Source: Bathynomus jamesi (lineage: Eukaryota > Arthropoda > Malacostraca > Isopoda > Cirolanidae). From it: a stretch of 64,000 bases of DNA. The notes below the pieces were generated by a model. That model searched no databases. It was given only the letters and a program-made list of their open reading frames with translations, and had not been told where the DNA came from. Each line of letters opens with the position of its first letter. Within the stretch, counting starts at the first letter, position 1. Location of the stretch: the NCBI GenBank assembly GCA_023014485.1, contig JAJOZX010001864.1, positions 492,001 to 556,000 on the forward strand, written 5' to 3'. Positions 43,290-53,970 of the stretch are shown here, piece after piece. The translations under genes were made by a program, and so were the position numbers.

Positions 43290-44040
43290 ACCCGCGTAAG
43301 AGCTTGAAAACCTCGATGAGTTGACCGCGCAGCCTCCGAGTTTCCAGCGAAAACAAGTCCAGGGCGCGTAGGCGTCGATTGTAGCCTATATGTCTAACGG
43401 AAGGGATTAACTTTGTGGCCCTCGCCTGCACTCGCTCCAGCCTCTCAATATCTTTCCTGAGGGTGGGCGACCAGAACTGCACAGCATACTCCAGGTGCGG
43501 CCGAACCAGGGAATTGTACAGAGAGAGCACAATTTCCTTGTTCCGAAACTGAAATTGCCTCCTGATATAACCCAACAGCTTCTGGGCTTTCTTTTCCACC
43601 TCTACAGCACTGTTTCGTAAACTTAAGGTCGCTGCTAATTAGCACACCCAAGACGTTTTCCAAATCAGTGGCCTCGATATTACTCCCCAACATGGAGTAT
43701 TCCTACTTTGGTAAATGCAAAGTGATGCACATTGGCTACGCCAATACCAAGTTAAATGGCATTTGTCATTTCTCGGACTACTCTCCTATCCTACCTAAGT
43801 CCGCACGCAGTTGCTTGATCGCTTCGGGCGTCCCAACATTGGCCCCAAGCTTGGTGTCATCAGCGAATTTGGCGATCCGACTGACGATGCCACCGTCGAT
43901 ATCATCTATGTAAATGATAAACAGTGGCCCCAAAACGGAATCCTGAGAAACCCCACTAGTGACCGAGGCCCAACCCGAACTAACCCCTTTAATTACAACC
44001 CTCTGCCGCCTATTCTTCAGCCAGTTTTCAATCCAGTTCA
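43288..44040 (-). pseudogene. Inverted RT block of LINE copy C
   Basis: Read on the minus strand, 44040-43756 gives IENWLKNRRQRVVIKG, GPLFIIYIDDIDGG and the catalytic FADDTKLG, and 43695-43288 gives the thumb with SLYNSLVRPHLEYAVQFWSP and ERVQARATKLIP. Between them, about 43705-43752 reads KCKVMHIGYANTK on the plus strand. The original element order is restored if the whole block is turned round and the small piece turned once more. It cannot be expressed as a working enzyme. Confidence 0.85.
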
Positions 44041-44258
44041 ACGATGTCGATTTTAGAAGCATGTTTAGTTTAAATGATAACCCAACTCGCAACAATGGTT
44101 GGAAGTTGGATTTGAAACGGTTTAGGACTAGTGTGTGTGGGAATTACTTTACGTATAAGATCTGTGACACGTGGAACAGTTTACCTTCAGAAGTTGTGAA
44201 CAGTTCCTCTGTGGATCATTTCAAGAAAAGGTTAGACCAAATCTTGCACACTATATGA
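44041..44258 (+). pseudogene. LINE copy C, RT C-terminus
   Basis: DVDFRSMFSLNDNPTRNNG and on to ICDTWNSLPSEVV, ending with a stop at 44256-44258. It matches 3123-3340 of copy B. Plus strand, so it resumes the original orientation after the inverted block. Confidence 0.8.
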
Positions 44259-44366
44259 GTGTGTAGAAAATTTTCCCTGGCACCCGTTGCCATTGGTACC
44301 TCCTCGGTATGGGCTGCAAGGCCTTTTGAGGTCCTTCTTTTCCTTGTAACTCCTTGTAACTCTCTC

Positions 44367-44645
44367 AAGAAACTTTGAAAAAGATTCAACCCAAAAGAAC
44401 TCGAATTATTCAGCATTATGATTTAACTCAATAATAAAAAAGTCTGTGATTGAGTATCTCTCTATATTAGATCCTTGACCCTCACAATCAGACCATCTGC
44501 ACTGTACACTAACCCCTAAACAGAATATGAGGAGACAAACGAATCTACGCGGCCTACCATTACTACACATTAACGAAGCAGAGGTTTCTGCAAACCAACA
44601 TCATGTTTAATTTTGGATTCTCAAACGAGTTGAAAAAATAAAAAT
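44367..44645. other. No recognised feature
   Basis: Non-coding, followed by an AAT/TA simple repeat (44646-44717). Confidence 0.4.
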
Positions 44646-44669
44646 AATAATAATAATAATAATAATAAA

Positions 44670-44714
<45 letters not shown>

Positions 44715-44717
44715 ATA

Positions 44718-47286
44718 TTAGGGTGATTCAAATATGAGGGTAACAAAAATTTTTTATATTTTAATGTGTTCAACCCTTTAAATGGTTCATTTCAGCATAA
44801 AAACAACTATCCTAAAATATTTTAGCAAATTTTTAATTTTTAGGGGTTGCTACCAGCAATTAAAAATTGACAGAACGACTCAAATTGTCAAATTTTTCCA
44901 CACCACCCAGGGGGTACAGTACAAGGCGCATTGCTTTTTTTTAATGTGGAAAGCTCCCCCGTAGGTCCTACCATAACCACAAGCATGCATAATTAAGCTA
45001 GCATGATATTTGAGACATTAGCTGTCCTTACTTCATCAATGTTTCTTTCTTTCTATCAGGGTAAACAGCCCTGTAGTTTTTCACTACTTGTAGCAAGAAT
45101 TATTTTTGATCTTCGTCATGTATTAGTATTTTATTATATTCATCCATTAATTTTACTCCTCTTTCCGCTATATCATTCACGACTTTCCACTGTTTGATAG
45201 ATTTCTTAGCGGAGTTATACTCTTCATCATTATGCCATTCTTTAGAATCTTTGAGTAAAAATTTTTGAACTAAATTCTGTTATTGTAAAGAATCTTTGAG
45301 TATTTGATGACAAAATCTTCTAATTTCTTCGTTGGAATAAGTGCAGGATCTAGAAAAGCCCGTTTTGCAGGAAGAGTTTCTGTTGTATTTTGCAAGGCCT
45401 TTACAATTTTGTTTTTCGTTTCAGTAGGCACTTCATCATCATAAAAGGCCAAGGCTACCAGTTCTTCTGATAGGTACCAGAGGTGACCTAACAGTTTTTT
45501 AATAGCAACAAATGCAATTGTGTAATTTATTTGTTTGTAGACTACAAGATTCTGTAATAATTCCAGAGCAAGACGAGGAGCGCAAGATGGCACAGGAGCT
45601 GTAAACCATGCCTTTACATATAACCGAGTAGCAAATAGACAGATGTCTTTTAGTCCTTTTTTGTCTTTTACTGAAATTTTGAACTGAGATTTGAACATAA
45701 AAATTTTTAATGAATATGTAATTTTGGCCATCCACCTAGCCCGATGAAGTCCCGCTAGATGTTTAAATTTGATTCCACCTTTTGGTTCACCTCCCAAAAA
45801 AATAATTGTCAACTGCAATAGTTCTAGGTAATCGTCTCTTGGTTGGAATGTATCTAGTTGATTTGTTGCAAATATAATTATGTCATCTTTGATGTCATGA
45901 ATATTTTCATAGATATCTGGATCTGATAATGCTGTCTCGTAGTCCTCCTTATTAATGCTTGATCATTTTTCTCTGAACTTCTTAAAAAGGACTATATCTG
46001 GGCCAGAAGATGGTGATAAAGACTTTGAAACAACAGCTTCCAGCATAATTTCAAATATATGGTGTCGACATGCCAGCCACAATAAATCGTTGTTGAATTT
46101 TTGTTCTAGAAGAATAGCTGCACCATTTCTAGGACCAGTATTGGCTGCCGTTGTATTGAAACACATGCATTTTATTTGTTCGCAGATGTCCCATTCAAGC
46201 GATGTCTGATTGTTTGCATTAAAAAGAGACGCATTTCTGTCACTCAATTTTGCAACATCAAGACTTCCTAATAATTTATCATCAAACAATTTTCTACGTT
46301 TGCCAACCTTACTTTTCCATGTTGAAGGTTGTGCAGCACAGAAACCAGATTCATCACTTTTACTCTCCTCTGATTCTGATTCTGATGTACTGGTGAGTAT
46401 GACAGCCTCTTCACTCTTCTTTCTTTTGATCTCTTCTTCTGCTTTCCTCTTTTCATAACGTTGTTGCTTTTCTGCTGCTCTTTGCTCTTTTTTAGCAACA
46501 GCCTTATCAACGGTACCCATTTTTCCATGACGTCGTTTCTTACGTTGCATTTTCAAGAATTTCTTATCTTCTATTTTTATAAGCTGCATAGCATTCTCAT
46601 GAGCAATGTCAAATAAGTTTTCCAGTTTATCTTTCCATTTTTCTTCTTTATCATTTAAATTTTGTGATCTTTTCAATTTGTTTGCTTTGTTTTTCTTAAG
46701 CAGCTGTCATTCCTTCAGTATTCCTTGAATTTTATCTACTACATGTATTCTTTGTTTTGCTGGTATTCCTGCTTTTTTCCAAACTGCTAGCACATCATCT
46801 GCAGTAGAGCAGCATGATTCTCTAATGTCTTGCTTTTTAATATTTCTGTAGTGCATGAAGAGGGCCATCATTTCCTTCTCTGATGGTAATACGGATGTTT
46901 TAGTACTACTGCAGAGGGCTGCCCAATTAGCCATACTTCAGTTTCTTTTCTTGTAGAACTTCTCTCAAATGAGCAACTGGGTGATGGTGAGTTAGGCCTA
47001 GCTTCCATAATCGATTAATTGGTATCAAAATTACGAGTTCCAAGCAACAATTAAAAGCAAGCTAGTATATAAACCATTAATTAAAAGTTCTGAAATATAA
47101 ACAATTAAACATAAAATCATAAGTTGCAAAAACAAATTGAAAAAGAGGGAAACTTTGACGCCTGGTAGCACATAGTAAATTTTATTTAAAATTCACCAAA
47201 TTTGGCATACACTCCTTTTTTGTCATAGGGAACAAAAATACAGGTTGAACAATTAAAAAAAAAAACTGATTTTTTTTTAATCACCC

Positions 47287-47289
<3 letters not shown>
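44718..47289 (-). mobile_element. Unassigned DNA transposon with TTAGGGTGATT ends (2572 bp)
   Basis: TTAGGGTGATT at the left is repeated in inverted orientation at the right (AATCACCCTAA). Further inside both ends hold GTTCAACC and TTTTTGTT blocks. Both flanks are TA repeats, so the target duplication cannot be read. One long minus-strand gene occupies the middle. I cannot place it in a named superfamily. Confidence 0.65.
45270..46934 (-). pseudogene. Candidate transposase of the TTAGGGTGATT element
   Basis: The frame starts MANWAALCSSTKT at 46934 and runs about 555 codons to 45270 with only two in-frame stops (TGA near 46706 and near 45961). The N-terminal part is helical with WKKAGIPAKQRIHVVDKI. 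Then comes a long lysine/glutamate-rich segment with RKKRRHG and a serine/acidic stretch. The core has CFNTTAANTGPRNGAAILLE, LLWLACRHHIFEIML and GPDIVLFKKF. The C-terminal part has HRARWMAKITYSLKIFMF and LVALAFYDDEVP. From memory, similar uncharacterised proteins recur in many copies in arthropod genomes. The TAANTG and CRHH blocks could be part of a catalytic or metal site, but this is inference. With two stops it may be a recent casualty. Confidence 0.6.
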
Positions 47290-47329
<40 letters not shown>

Positions 47330-47655
47330 GAACTAAAAAACATAAATGCCGTAACCAAATATACTCAACATTAATTAGATTCGCCATTTTGTAAAATTCA
47401 ATTAATTAGCCTTGGCCCAAATTACGTTTTCAGCCATCATTATAATTCAATTCGTAATATCGGTTTCGTTATTAAATTTTATTTTGGGGTATTTTTGGCA
47501 CGAGGGAAACAATGTGTTTTTCGGGAGATGCCCTACAGGAATTAATCTTATTAAGTCTCGCGCAAAACCTATTACTCGTTCATGGTACACTGATGTAATT
47601 TTATTTATATTTTATTTAATTTATATAAGGGGCGAATTTTACATAGATTCTGTAT
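47330..47655. other. No recognised feature
   Basis: AT-rich; the 97-codon open frame here is hydrophobic and shows no recognised motif. Confidence 0.4.
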
Positions 47656-47660
47656 ATATA

Positions 47661-47945
47661 CAGGGTGGCGCAAAAGTCGCGCATCATAGGAATTTTCAGT
47701 GTTGATTATAATATATTGATTTTTTTTTCTTTTATGCAGGGGATGGCTGCGAAATTAACAATAGAGGAGAGGGTGAGCTTAGTTTTAATGCATGGAATAC
47801 CAGGTACAACAAATCGGTGAATCGGTACAGAATCTAAATTCTGTACCGATTCATCGATTTGTTGTACCCTACCTCTAAGAAAAATAATAATATATTATAT
47901 TCAACACTGAAAATTCCTATGATGCGCGACTTTTGCGCCACCCTG
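47661..47945. mobile_element. Complete mariner-type MITE (285 bp)
   Basis: Ends CAGGGTGGCGCAAAAGTCGC, inverted over about 48 bp, with TA on both sides. The left half contains the start of a transposase (MAAKLTIEERVSLVLM), and the centre is a hairpin around AATCTAAATTCTGT. It is the complete version of the piece at 24888. Confidence 0.9.
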
Positions 47946-47964
47946 TATATTTTAGGGATGTACC

Positions 47965-48505
47965 CAGTGGTGTAGTGCTGTGGGAACGGCGTTCCCTTAC
48001 TTTTTTTGGTAGACGGAACGGCGTTCCCTCACTATTTCAAATAAATCCGAACTTACAAATCTCTAACGTCATGAAATTTTAATTCCCACCCCTAGAAGAA
48101 ATATGAGAAAGAATCATTAACTGTTTCATTTCTTTTAGCTTCGACTGAGGCAATGCTAGCCTATAAAGATCTGGTGAAACAGTCACCACGGCGTACCAGT
48201 TGTTAACTTTTTTTTAGTTAATCATTCCAGTTGTTAGCTATTTTTATTGATCGTACTGGATGTCATATATCTAATGACACTGGAAATACTGCATCTTCAA
48301 CCTTGGAATATATCCTAATATCCAGTGCATATGACCTCAAAATATCCCTGAAATTGGTCAGATTTCAAAAGATTTCCCGGGGGGCTTACAGTGCCCCCGG
48401 ACCCCCAGCTGTATGGGCTCGCCGCGCTCGCCATTGTCCCCCCCGCATCTGAGTAACACTTTCAAAATGCGTTCCCTCACTTCTTTATTTAGCACTACAC
48501 CACTG
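47965..48505. mobile_element. Nested hAT element (541 bp) with perfect 8-bp TSD
   Basis: CAGTGGTGTAGTGCTGTGGG opens it and CACTACACCACTG closes it. GATGTACC flanks both sides (47957-47964, 48506-48513), so it inserted into the terminus of the outer hAT. GCGTTCCCT motifs recur near both ends. It contains no transposase. Confidence 0.9.
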
Positions 48506-48799
48506 GATGTACCGTTTCACAATATAGCCGGATAACCGGATACAGGATATCTGGCTTTTTATTTTTGCCGGTTACCGGATAATCCGGCCGGATCAAGAAA
48601 TGGCCGGATACCGGATAATTGCCGGATCATGTATTCTTAAGGGCATAAAATTTTAAAACTTGCAATTAATTAGTGGTTTAATAAACTTTTATGGTTCCTA
48701 CTAATTTTACAAAATCATTATTCGCCTAAAAAATGCAGATTACAAATTTTGTTTATTCAATAAAAAAAATCCATAAGCCGAAAATAAGACATGAACTTT

Positions 48800-48801
<2 letters not shown>

Positions 48802-48848
<47 letters not shown>
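48802..48848. repeat. (TA)n microsatellite
   Basis: About 22 TA units, next to an inverted SINE copy. Confidence 0.95.
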
Positions 48849-48851
<3 letters not shown>

Positions 48852-48855
48852 CATT

Positions 48856-49093
48856 TTAACTGCAAACAACACACAGTATAATTAATGTAAAGAACGACGC
48901 TTGTGTAGAAGAACGTTCCGCACAAGATGAGGAGGGAGAACGAACAAATGAAAAATGAGGTAACCACCCGGGACCACGAACCCGGGATCTTCCGATTGCC
49001 GGTCAGATATGCTATCTTGTGCGGAACGTTCTTCTACACAAGCGTCGTTCTTTACATTAATTATACTGTGTGTTGTTTGCAGTTAAAATGTGT
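48856..49093 (-). mobile_element. tRNA-like SINE (type 2), inverted copy with mirrored tail
   Basis: The minus strand of 48890-49014 has ATAGCATATCTGACCGGC, GATCCCGGGTTCG and the tail CTCATCTTGTGCGGAACG. Then 49013-49093 repeats the tail in plus orientation, giving arms of about 80 bp. The part before the A box is missing. Confidence 0.7.
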
Positions 49094-49177
49094 ATATATA
49101 TGTACGGCATGCGAAGGTGCCCCCTCAGGGCATTGGTTTCTGCTCGTATGTAGGAGAATTACGACTTCTGATTAATC

Positions 49178-49326
49178 GAGGCCCATGGTGTAGTGGATAG
49201 CATATCTGACCGGCAATCGGAAGATCCCGGGTTCGATTCCCGGGTGGTTACCTCATTTTTCATTTGTTCGTTCTCCCTCCTCATCTTGTGCGGAACGTTC
49301 TTCTACACAAGCGTCGTTCTTTACAT
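49178..49326 (+). mobile_element. tRNA-like SINE (type 2), direct copy
   Basis: It has an A box-like TGGTGTAGTGGATAGCA and a B box GGGTTCGATTCCC with correct spacing for a pol III promoter, then the tail with TTCTTCTACACAAGCGTCG. The acceptor and anticodon stems do not pair (GGCCCAT against GTGGTTA), so it is a tRNA-derived repeat and not a tRNA gene. Confidence 0.7.
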
Positions 49327-49713
49327 ATATATATATATATAATATATATATAATGACAAAAACATTTTCTTTCTTAATATACAACTATTAACTGTAAATG
49401 ATAAATGTGTAATAAATATAACTATGTGTGAAAATATATAGTTATATTTTTCATTATGTTTTCAATAATTTCCTATTTTTCGTCTGGCATTAACCACAAT
49501 AAACTAATAAAGTACACACAAACACTTGAAATATGAAGTTTAATCAACAAAATGTGATTAAAATGTTAATTAATTATCCCGTATCCGGCCGGATCATACT
49601 TGATATCCGGTATCCGGCCGGATACCGAATCGTGATTCGGTGCATCTCTAGATATATTTATATATATTTGTTACTAGCGGAGCGACCCGGCGTTGCCGGG
49701 TGGATGTTGAACG

Positions 49714-49760
<47 letters not shown>

Positions 49761-49761
49761 A

Positions 49762-49857
49762 GTTAGGTAAACTGAATGCCCGATTAGGTCAATTGAATGC
49801 CCGATTAGGTCAATTGAATGCCCGATTAGATTAATTGAATGCCCGAGTAGGTTAATT
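49762..49857. repeat. Four 20-21-bp tandem repeats
   Basis: Units of AATTGAATGCCCGATTAGGT, progressively diverged. The last one merges into the hairpin that follows. Confidence 0.8.
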
Positions 49858-49953
49858 GTACGCCCTTGACGATTGGTTAGGTTGAGTGGCGATATTTTCG
49901 TTAAAGCTAACGAAAATATTACGACTTAACCTAACCAATCGTCAAGGGCGTAC
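49858..49953. repeat. 96-bp CCTAACC hairpin repeat
   Basis: GTACGCCCTTGACGATTGG with GGTTGAGTGGCGATATTTTC and its near-perfect inverse. Flanked by TTAATT and AGTTGATCTAACCGGG. Confidence 0.85.
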
Positions 49954-50129
49954 AGTTGATCTAACCGGGTATTCAATTAACCTAACCGGGCATTCAACAA
50001 CCAGGTGCACAACGTTGGGACCTAATCAATATGTGTGTGAAGTTTCATGTTTGTAACCGCTTCCATTTTGGAGTTATGGCTGGAACACACACACACAGAC
50101 ACGTCCTTTTATTATTATTATAGATAACA

Positions 50130-50140
50130 TCTGTTACTTT

Positions 50141-50172
<32 letters not shown>

Positions 50173-50802
50173 GGATGCAGCTTGATTCCGAACAGTTCTT
50201 AGAAGTAAATAAAAGTAAGCATATATTTGGCATTGTGGGTATGTCAATTATTACATCACCTGTAGGAAAATGTAAATAGATAAATACACGAAAGAGAGCT
50301 ACAAATCAGAGTACTTACCACACTTCACCGTCCCGAAGAAAGCAATATGAACATCCTCCCATCCTAAAAGCAAAACGAACACTAAGTTAAAAAAAGCGGA
50401 GTAACTCTTTATTAATATTACTTATAAACGTGTAATATCACACTCTCGTGTATAGATACGTAATTTATACAAACATTTTCCCTTAATTCGATAATCAATA
50501 ATCACAATTATTAAAGACAACAGCTGATTTTTTTTTTCCTGACCCAGTTGTATAGGAGGGTCATACGCATACATACGTGTATACAACGATGCTCGAATTT
50601 TGTGTAGGTTTTGCGAATGGCTTTCGTAATGTTTCATCATCAGTATTGGTCGTAAAACTAAGTTCAAAGCGTTTTATTCACACTTTATTGAATTATAAAG
50701 GTAAAAATAAATTAGACTCACTACATCGATCAAACTTTAGCATTATTTGTTGAAAATTTCGTCATAGTACAGTGTAATAAATCTAAAATGAATACGGTAA
50801 TC

Positions 50803-50807
<5 letters not shown>
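50130..50807. other. Unique sequence containing one candidate exon
   Basis: Apart from a (TA)n run (50145-50172) and the 45-nt candidate exon, no feature is recognised. This stretch looks less repetitive than its surroundings. Confidence 0.4.
50319..50363 (-). CDS. Candidate 45-nt internal exon of a host gene
   Basis: On the minus strand a pyrimidine-rich tract ends in TTTTGCTTTTAG, directly followed by 45 nt that are GC-richer than the surroundings, then the consensus donor GTAAGT. Two of three frames are open. One reads WEDVHIAFFGTVKC, which looks like ordinary protein; its phase is 2 nt, 14 codons, 1 nt. The acceptor, donor and composition agree with an internal micro-exon of a gene whose other exons lie outside the window. 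I do not recognise the protein, and a chance match cannot be excluded. Confidence 0.35.

Positions 50808-50893
<86 letters not shown>
50808..50893. repeat. (TC)n-(TA)n microsatellite
   Basis: CT run with short interruptions then TA units, ending at a mariner terminus. Confidence 0.95.
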
Positions 50894-50896
<3 letters not shown>

Positions 50897-50972
50897 GGTG
50901 TCCCATAAGTCCGGCATCATAGGAAAAATAATTAAAAAAGGCAAAACAAAAGCTTTTATTTACAGAACGTGC

Positions 50973-51590
50973 TCAATATGTCCACCATTGTTTTATACAG
51001 AAATTCAGACGTGATACCCAGTCAGCAAGCACACGGTGAATGATGTCAGGAGTAATGGTGTTACATGCCCCAATAATGCGCTGCCGCAAATGTTCAACAC
51101 TCCCAATTTTCTCTGCGTATACCAGCGCTTTCAAGTGGCCCCAGAGATAAAAATCTAGTGGCGTGAGATCCGGGCTTCTAGCTGGCCATTCCACAGGCCC
51201 TCGACGTCCTAGCCAATGACCAGGGAATTGTTGGTACAGGTATTCCTTACTTGGGTGCTGTAATGTGCAGGAGCGCCGTCTTGCTGGAACCATATTGGGA
51301 AATTTCCTTCTTCGTTCAAGACACTGGGAAATGCTTCTTCCTTGAGCATACGTAGGTAGGTGCCTCCAGTGACATGTTCATCGAAAAAGAGGGGGCCTAT
51401 GATGCGATCCTTCCAAATGCCACACCATACCATCACCCGAGATGCACCTTGTTCCTTTGAAGAAGTATACCAGTGAGGGTTGTTTTGAGACCAGTAGCGG
51501 GTGTTCTGTCGATTTACCTCACCATTTCCATAAAAACAGCCTCGTCACTGAACAGAATGGTGGACGGGAAATTGGCATCCCGAGCATATG
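50973..51590 (-). pseudogene. Mariner-type transposase, C-terminal half
   Basis: It begins with the end of the first Asp region (FSDEAVFMEMV in a broken frame near 51540), then MMVWCGIWKDRIIGPLFFDE, a PIWFQQDGAPAHYSTQV block with the second Asp, and after a shift [20 protein letters not shown] with the third Asp, ending QRIIGACNTITPDIIHRV and an aromatic-rich tail. The DNA-binding domain is deleted, so it is inactive. It is the closest relative within the window of the remnant at 7.18 kb. Confidence 0.8.
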
Positions 51591-51680
51591 AATTATGGTT
51601 TGTAGAAATAGAAAAATATGAATTATGGTTTGTAGAAATAGAAAAATATGAATTATGGTTTGTAGAAATAGAAAAATATG
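51590..51680. repeat. 30-bp unit repeated three times
   Basis: GAATTATGGTTTGTAG with AAATAGAAAAATAT, three identical copies inside the right end of the mariner-type element. Confidence 0.95.
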
Positions 51681-51719
51681 AATTTCTCCTATGATGCCGG
51701 ACTTATGGGACACCCTGTA

Positions 51720-52929
51720 TGTATATATTGACGACTGGTTAGGTTAAGTCGTAATATTTTCGTTAATTTTAACGTTTTATTTGATGGATTCATTTAAAAA
51801 AATGTCTCCTAAAGATCTTAGTGTAGTTTACGTTCGTTCCCCAACTTTGATCTAGTGTAGTTCGTGTCCCCTTTTGCGTCAGGGGGACGTAAACTACACT
51901 TGCTCCAAAATTTCAATTTAATAAGGCCATTGAATCCTACATCCCTAAACCCTGCCGAAGAAAATCCATCATATTGAATATTATTTATAAACTGCTTTGG
52001 TAAAAATTCGAGTCAATTTCTTCTTCTTCTTCTTCTACGTTAGGCGTCTTCTTCTTCTACGTTAGGCGACAGCTGAACAGCTCTTCTGGAACATACCCTT
52101 TATTAGGCTTCCCGGAGAGCTAGCCTAAGCTTCTTTTTTTTTTTAGCTTAATGGCGATTTGCGTGCCAGAAGACGTATTTCTTCGAATTAAAAATGAGCG
52201 AACAACGTAATCTTGCCTCATTTATTTCACTTTAATTGTAGTGACGGCCATTATTTATCTTTCCTCCCCATTAAATGTTTATTGTCTCCACTGTAATAAT
52301 GGGGAAAACGGAACGAAAGTGTAGAAACAAAAGTAGTATCGGATATCGTGTAATTTAGAGCCAAATTTTCTCTTGCAAGAAAGAAGTATGGTGACTAATG
52401 GTCTAAATATGTATATAAATATTTGATAGAGAACTATTTATCTACCTTTCTTTCTATCTATTTATCTATATATATTATTTTAATAAAGACATAAAAAAAG
52501 GTACAAAAAACATTACAAAGAAATGACACCAAGCTTTTCTGGGCCAATTGCTTCCGACCTGCGAGTATCCAAGCCTCTTGCGATGTAAGAAGGGTCATTA
52601 AGAACAGCTGTGATTGATGATGTTGGACACTTTAATTCTAATAAGGGATTTTACGAGGCACTTGAATTCATGAGTGCCGTTTTTAAATTTAAGCGTGCCA
52701 AAACGCCATAAATTTTACAATGAGTATATTTATCTTGGGGGAAAAAAAAATATAGCTTTTTACTTTTGCATATGACTATTTACTTGTTTACCTCCAAACC
52801 TGCAGCTTTGAAGTACGATTAGAATATGTATGAATGATTAGAATATTGTATGAACTGTAACAGAAAAGTATTTAAAGCTATCAAATCTACGGATAAGACA
52901 ACGCCTATTTAAGTATATAATTTTGTTAA
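51720..52929. other. Mostly unique, no gene recognised
   Basis: 51724-51775 is half of the CCTAACC hairpin repeat. 51822-51901 is a small hairpin (AGTGTAGTTTACGT and inverse). A TTCTTC run lies at 52020-52060. No coding pattern. Confidence 0.5.
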
Positions 52930-52931
52930 TA

Positions 52932-53028
52932 CAGGGTGTTCAAAAAGGAACGCAACCCGAAATGGAAAGAAAAGTTTACAATGATATATGCATTCTCCAA
53001 TGGTTTGAGTTTCTTTTTGAATACCCTG
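52932..53028. mobile_element. Very short mariner-type MITE (97 bp)
   Basis: CAGGGTGTTCAAAAAGGAACGC at the left and CAGGGTATTCAAAAAGAAAC (inverted) at the right, with TA on both sides. No coding remnant. Confidence 0.8.
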
Positions 53029-53265
53029 TATTTAATACTATAGGATTATATCATTACGATATAAATAATTATCTTTCATTGAATCACTTCAATAATTCAT
53101 TGAATTATATATTCAGTGAGAAATTACTGTATAACCAAACTAACGAACAATGTTAAAAATTCGTAAGAAAAATTATTCCACGTCTAAACCTTCATTATTA
53201 TTATTAGTAGTAGTAGTAGTAGAAGTAGTATTATTGGCTTTCGGTTTGTAGTTTAGGGTCTAAGC

Positions 53266-53789
53266 CAGTGTTTCTCAAACGATGGATCGTGATCCCCATC
53301 CCCCCCAGGTCGTAGTTTGCTTACCCCTGTAGTAGTGATGTATGCAGAAAAAAACCCCGCTTCGTGAATTTGTTTACCTCTGTAGGATGATAAGGGGTCG
53401 CGCCGACCTAAGACCTGACACGAGGGTCGTGGGAAGAGACTAGCGGATGCCTGTATTGTCCATCTCAATTATGGCTTTTTCGCGTTACATGAACAAAGTT
53501 GAATTTCATAATGTCGGTCCATTCAACCTTAAGTATCCAAGTAAATGGATTTCATATTTCAAACTAATTTCAGATTTTCAATGAAAAACTGATCTAACCT
53601 AACCGGGTATAATGTAACCTAACCAAACTGAACTTAACCTGACCGAATTTAAACTAACATTTTAGTATCGACATTTTGCGTGTCGACATTGTGTAGGTCA
53701 ACTTTGTTCCGCTACCCGACTTTTCGTTGTTAATATCAGTCAAGGGTCGGCAAAAAAGGTGGTCGTGGGCCGTCTGTGGGAGACCTCTG
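53266..53789. mobile_element. Possible hAT-type ends
   Basis: CAGTGTTTCTCAAACGATGG with ATCGTGATCC at the left and, inverted, CAGAGGTCTCCCACAGACGG at the right. Both resemble hAT/Charlie-type termini, but they are not matched to each other and no target duplication is seen. They may belong to two different truncated elements. Confidence 0.35.
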
Positions 53790-53970
53790 AGCTATGTATA
53801 TTCATAATTAAGCCTTACAGACCTAAACCAAAAGGGGCGCATAAAACTTTGAAAAAATCTTTCCTCAATAATCACGCACAGATAAATATAAACTTAAATA
53901 ATAAGTAATGTACGACTCTTAATAACATATATACAGTTAGTGACCATTATTTCTCTATCGTGAATTTAGG

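Larger units (their letters stand above)
47953..49650. mobile_element. Non-autonomous hAT-like element with CCGGATA repeats
   Basis: The left end TAGGGATGTACC and right end TAGAGATGCACCGAATCACG (inverted) enclose regions crowded with GGCCGGATA/TATCCGG motifs (48530-48630 and 49578-49630). No transposase is found. A second hAT sits in its left end, and SINEs lie in its middle. Confidence 0.7.
49674..50126 (-). mobile_element. Helitron-like or related element with CTAG/hairpin end
   Basis: On the minus strand the end reads ACCCGGC, loop AAC, GCCGGGT (49685-49701), seven bases, then CTAG at 49674-49677 followed by T. The other side carries GTTTCATGTTTGTAACCGC, TTTTGGAGTTATGGCTGG and a CA run. 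Inside are 20-bp tandem repeats and a 96-bp hairpin. It has no gene. A (TA)n array (49718-49756) is embedded. Confidence 0.45.
50894..51717 (-). mobile_element. Mariner-type element, truncated (824 bp)
   Basis: The ends CAGGGTGTCCCATAAGTCCG are inverted, with TA at both flanks. CATCATAGGA is shared next. The minus-strand transposase lacks its N-terminal half. A 30-bp unit is triplicated near the right end. Confidence 0.85.

Noticed and set aside
49178..49255. A tRNA gene
   Set aside because: A and B boxes are present, but the acceptor and anticodon stems do not pair. The same sequence with the same tail occurs inverted 170 bp upstream, so it is a SINE.
53266..53789. One complete hAT element
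   Set aside because: The two ends look like hAT termini but do not match each other, and the flanks carry no duplication; kept only as a low-confidence feature.
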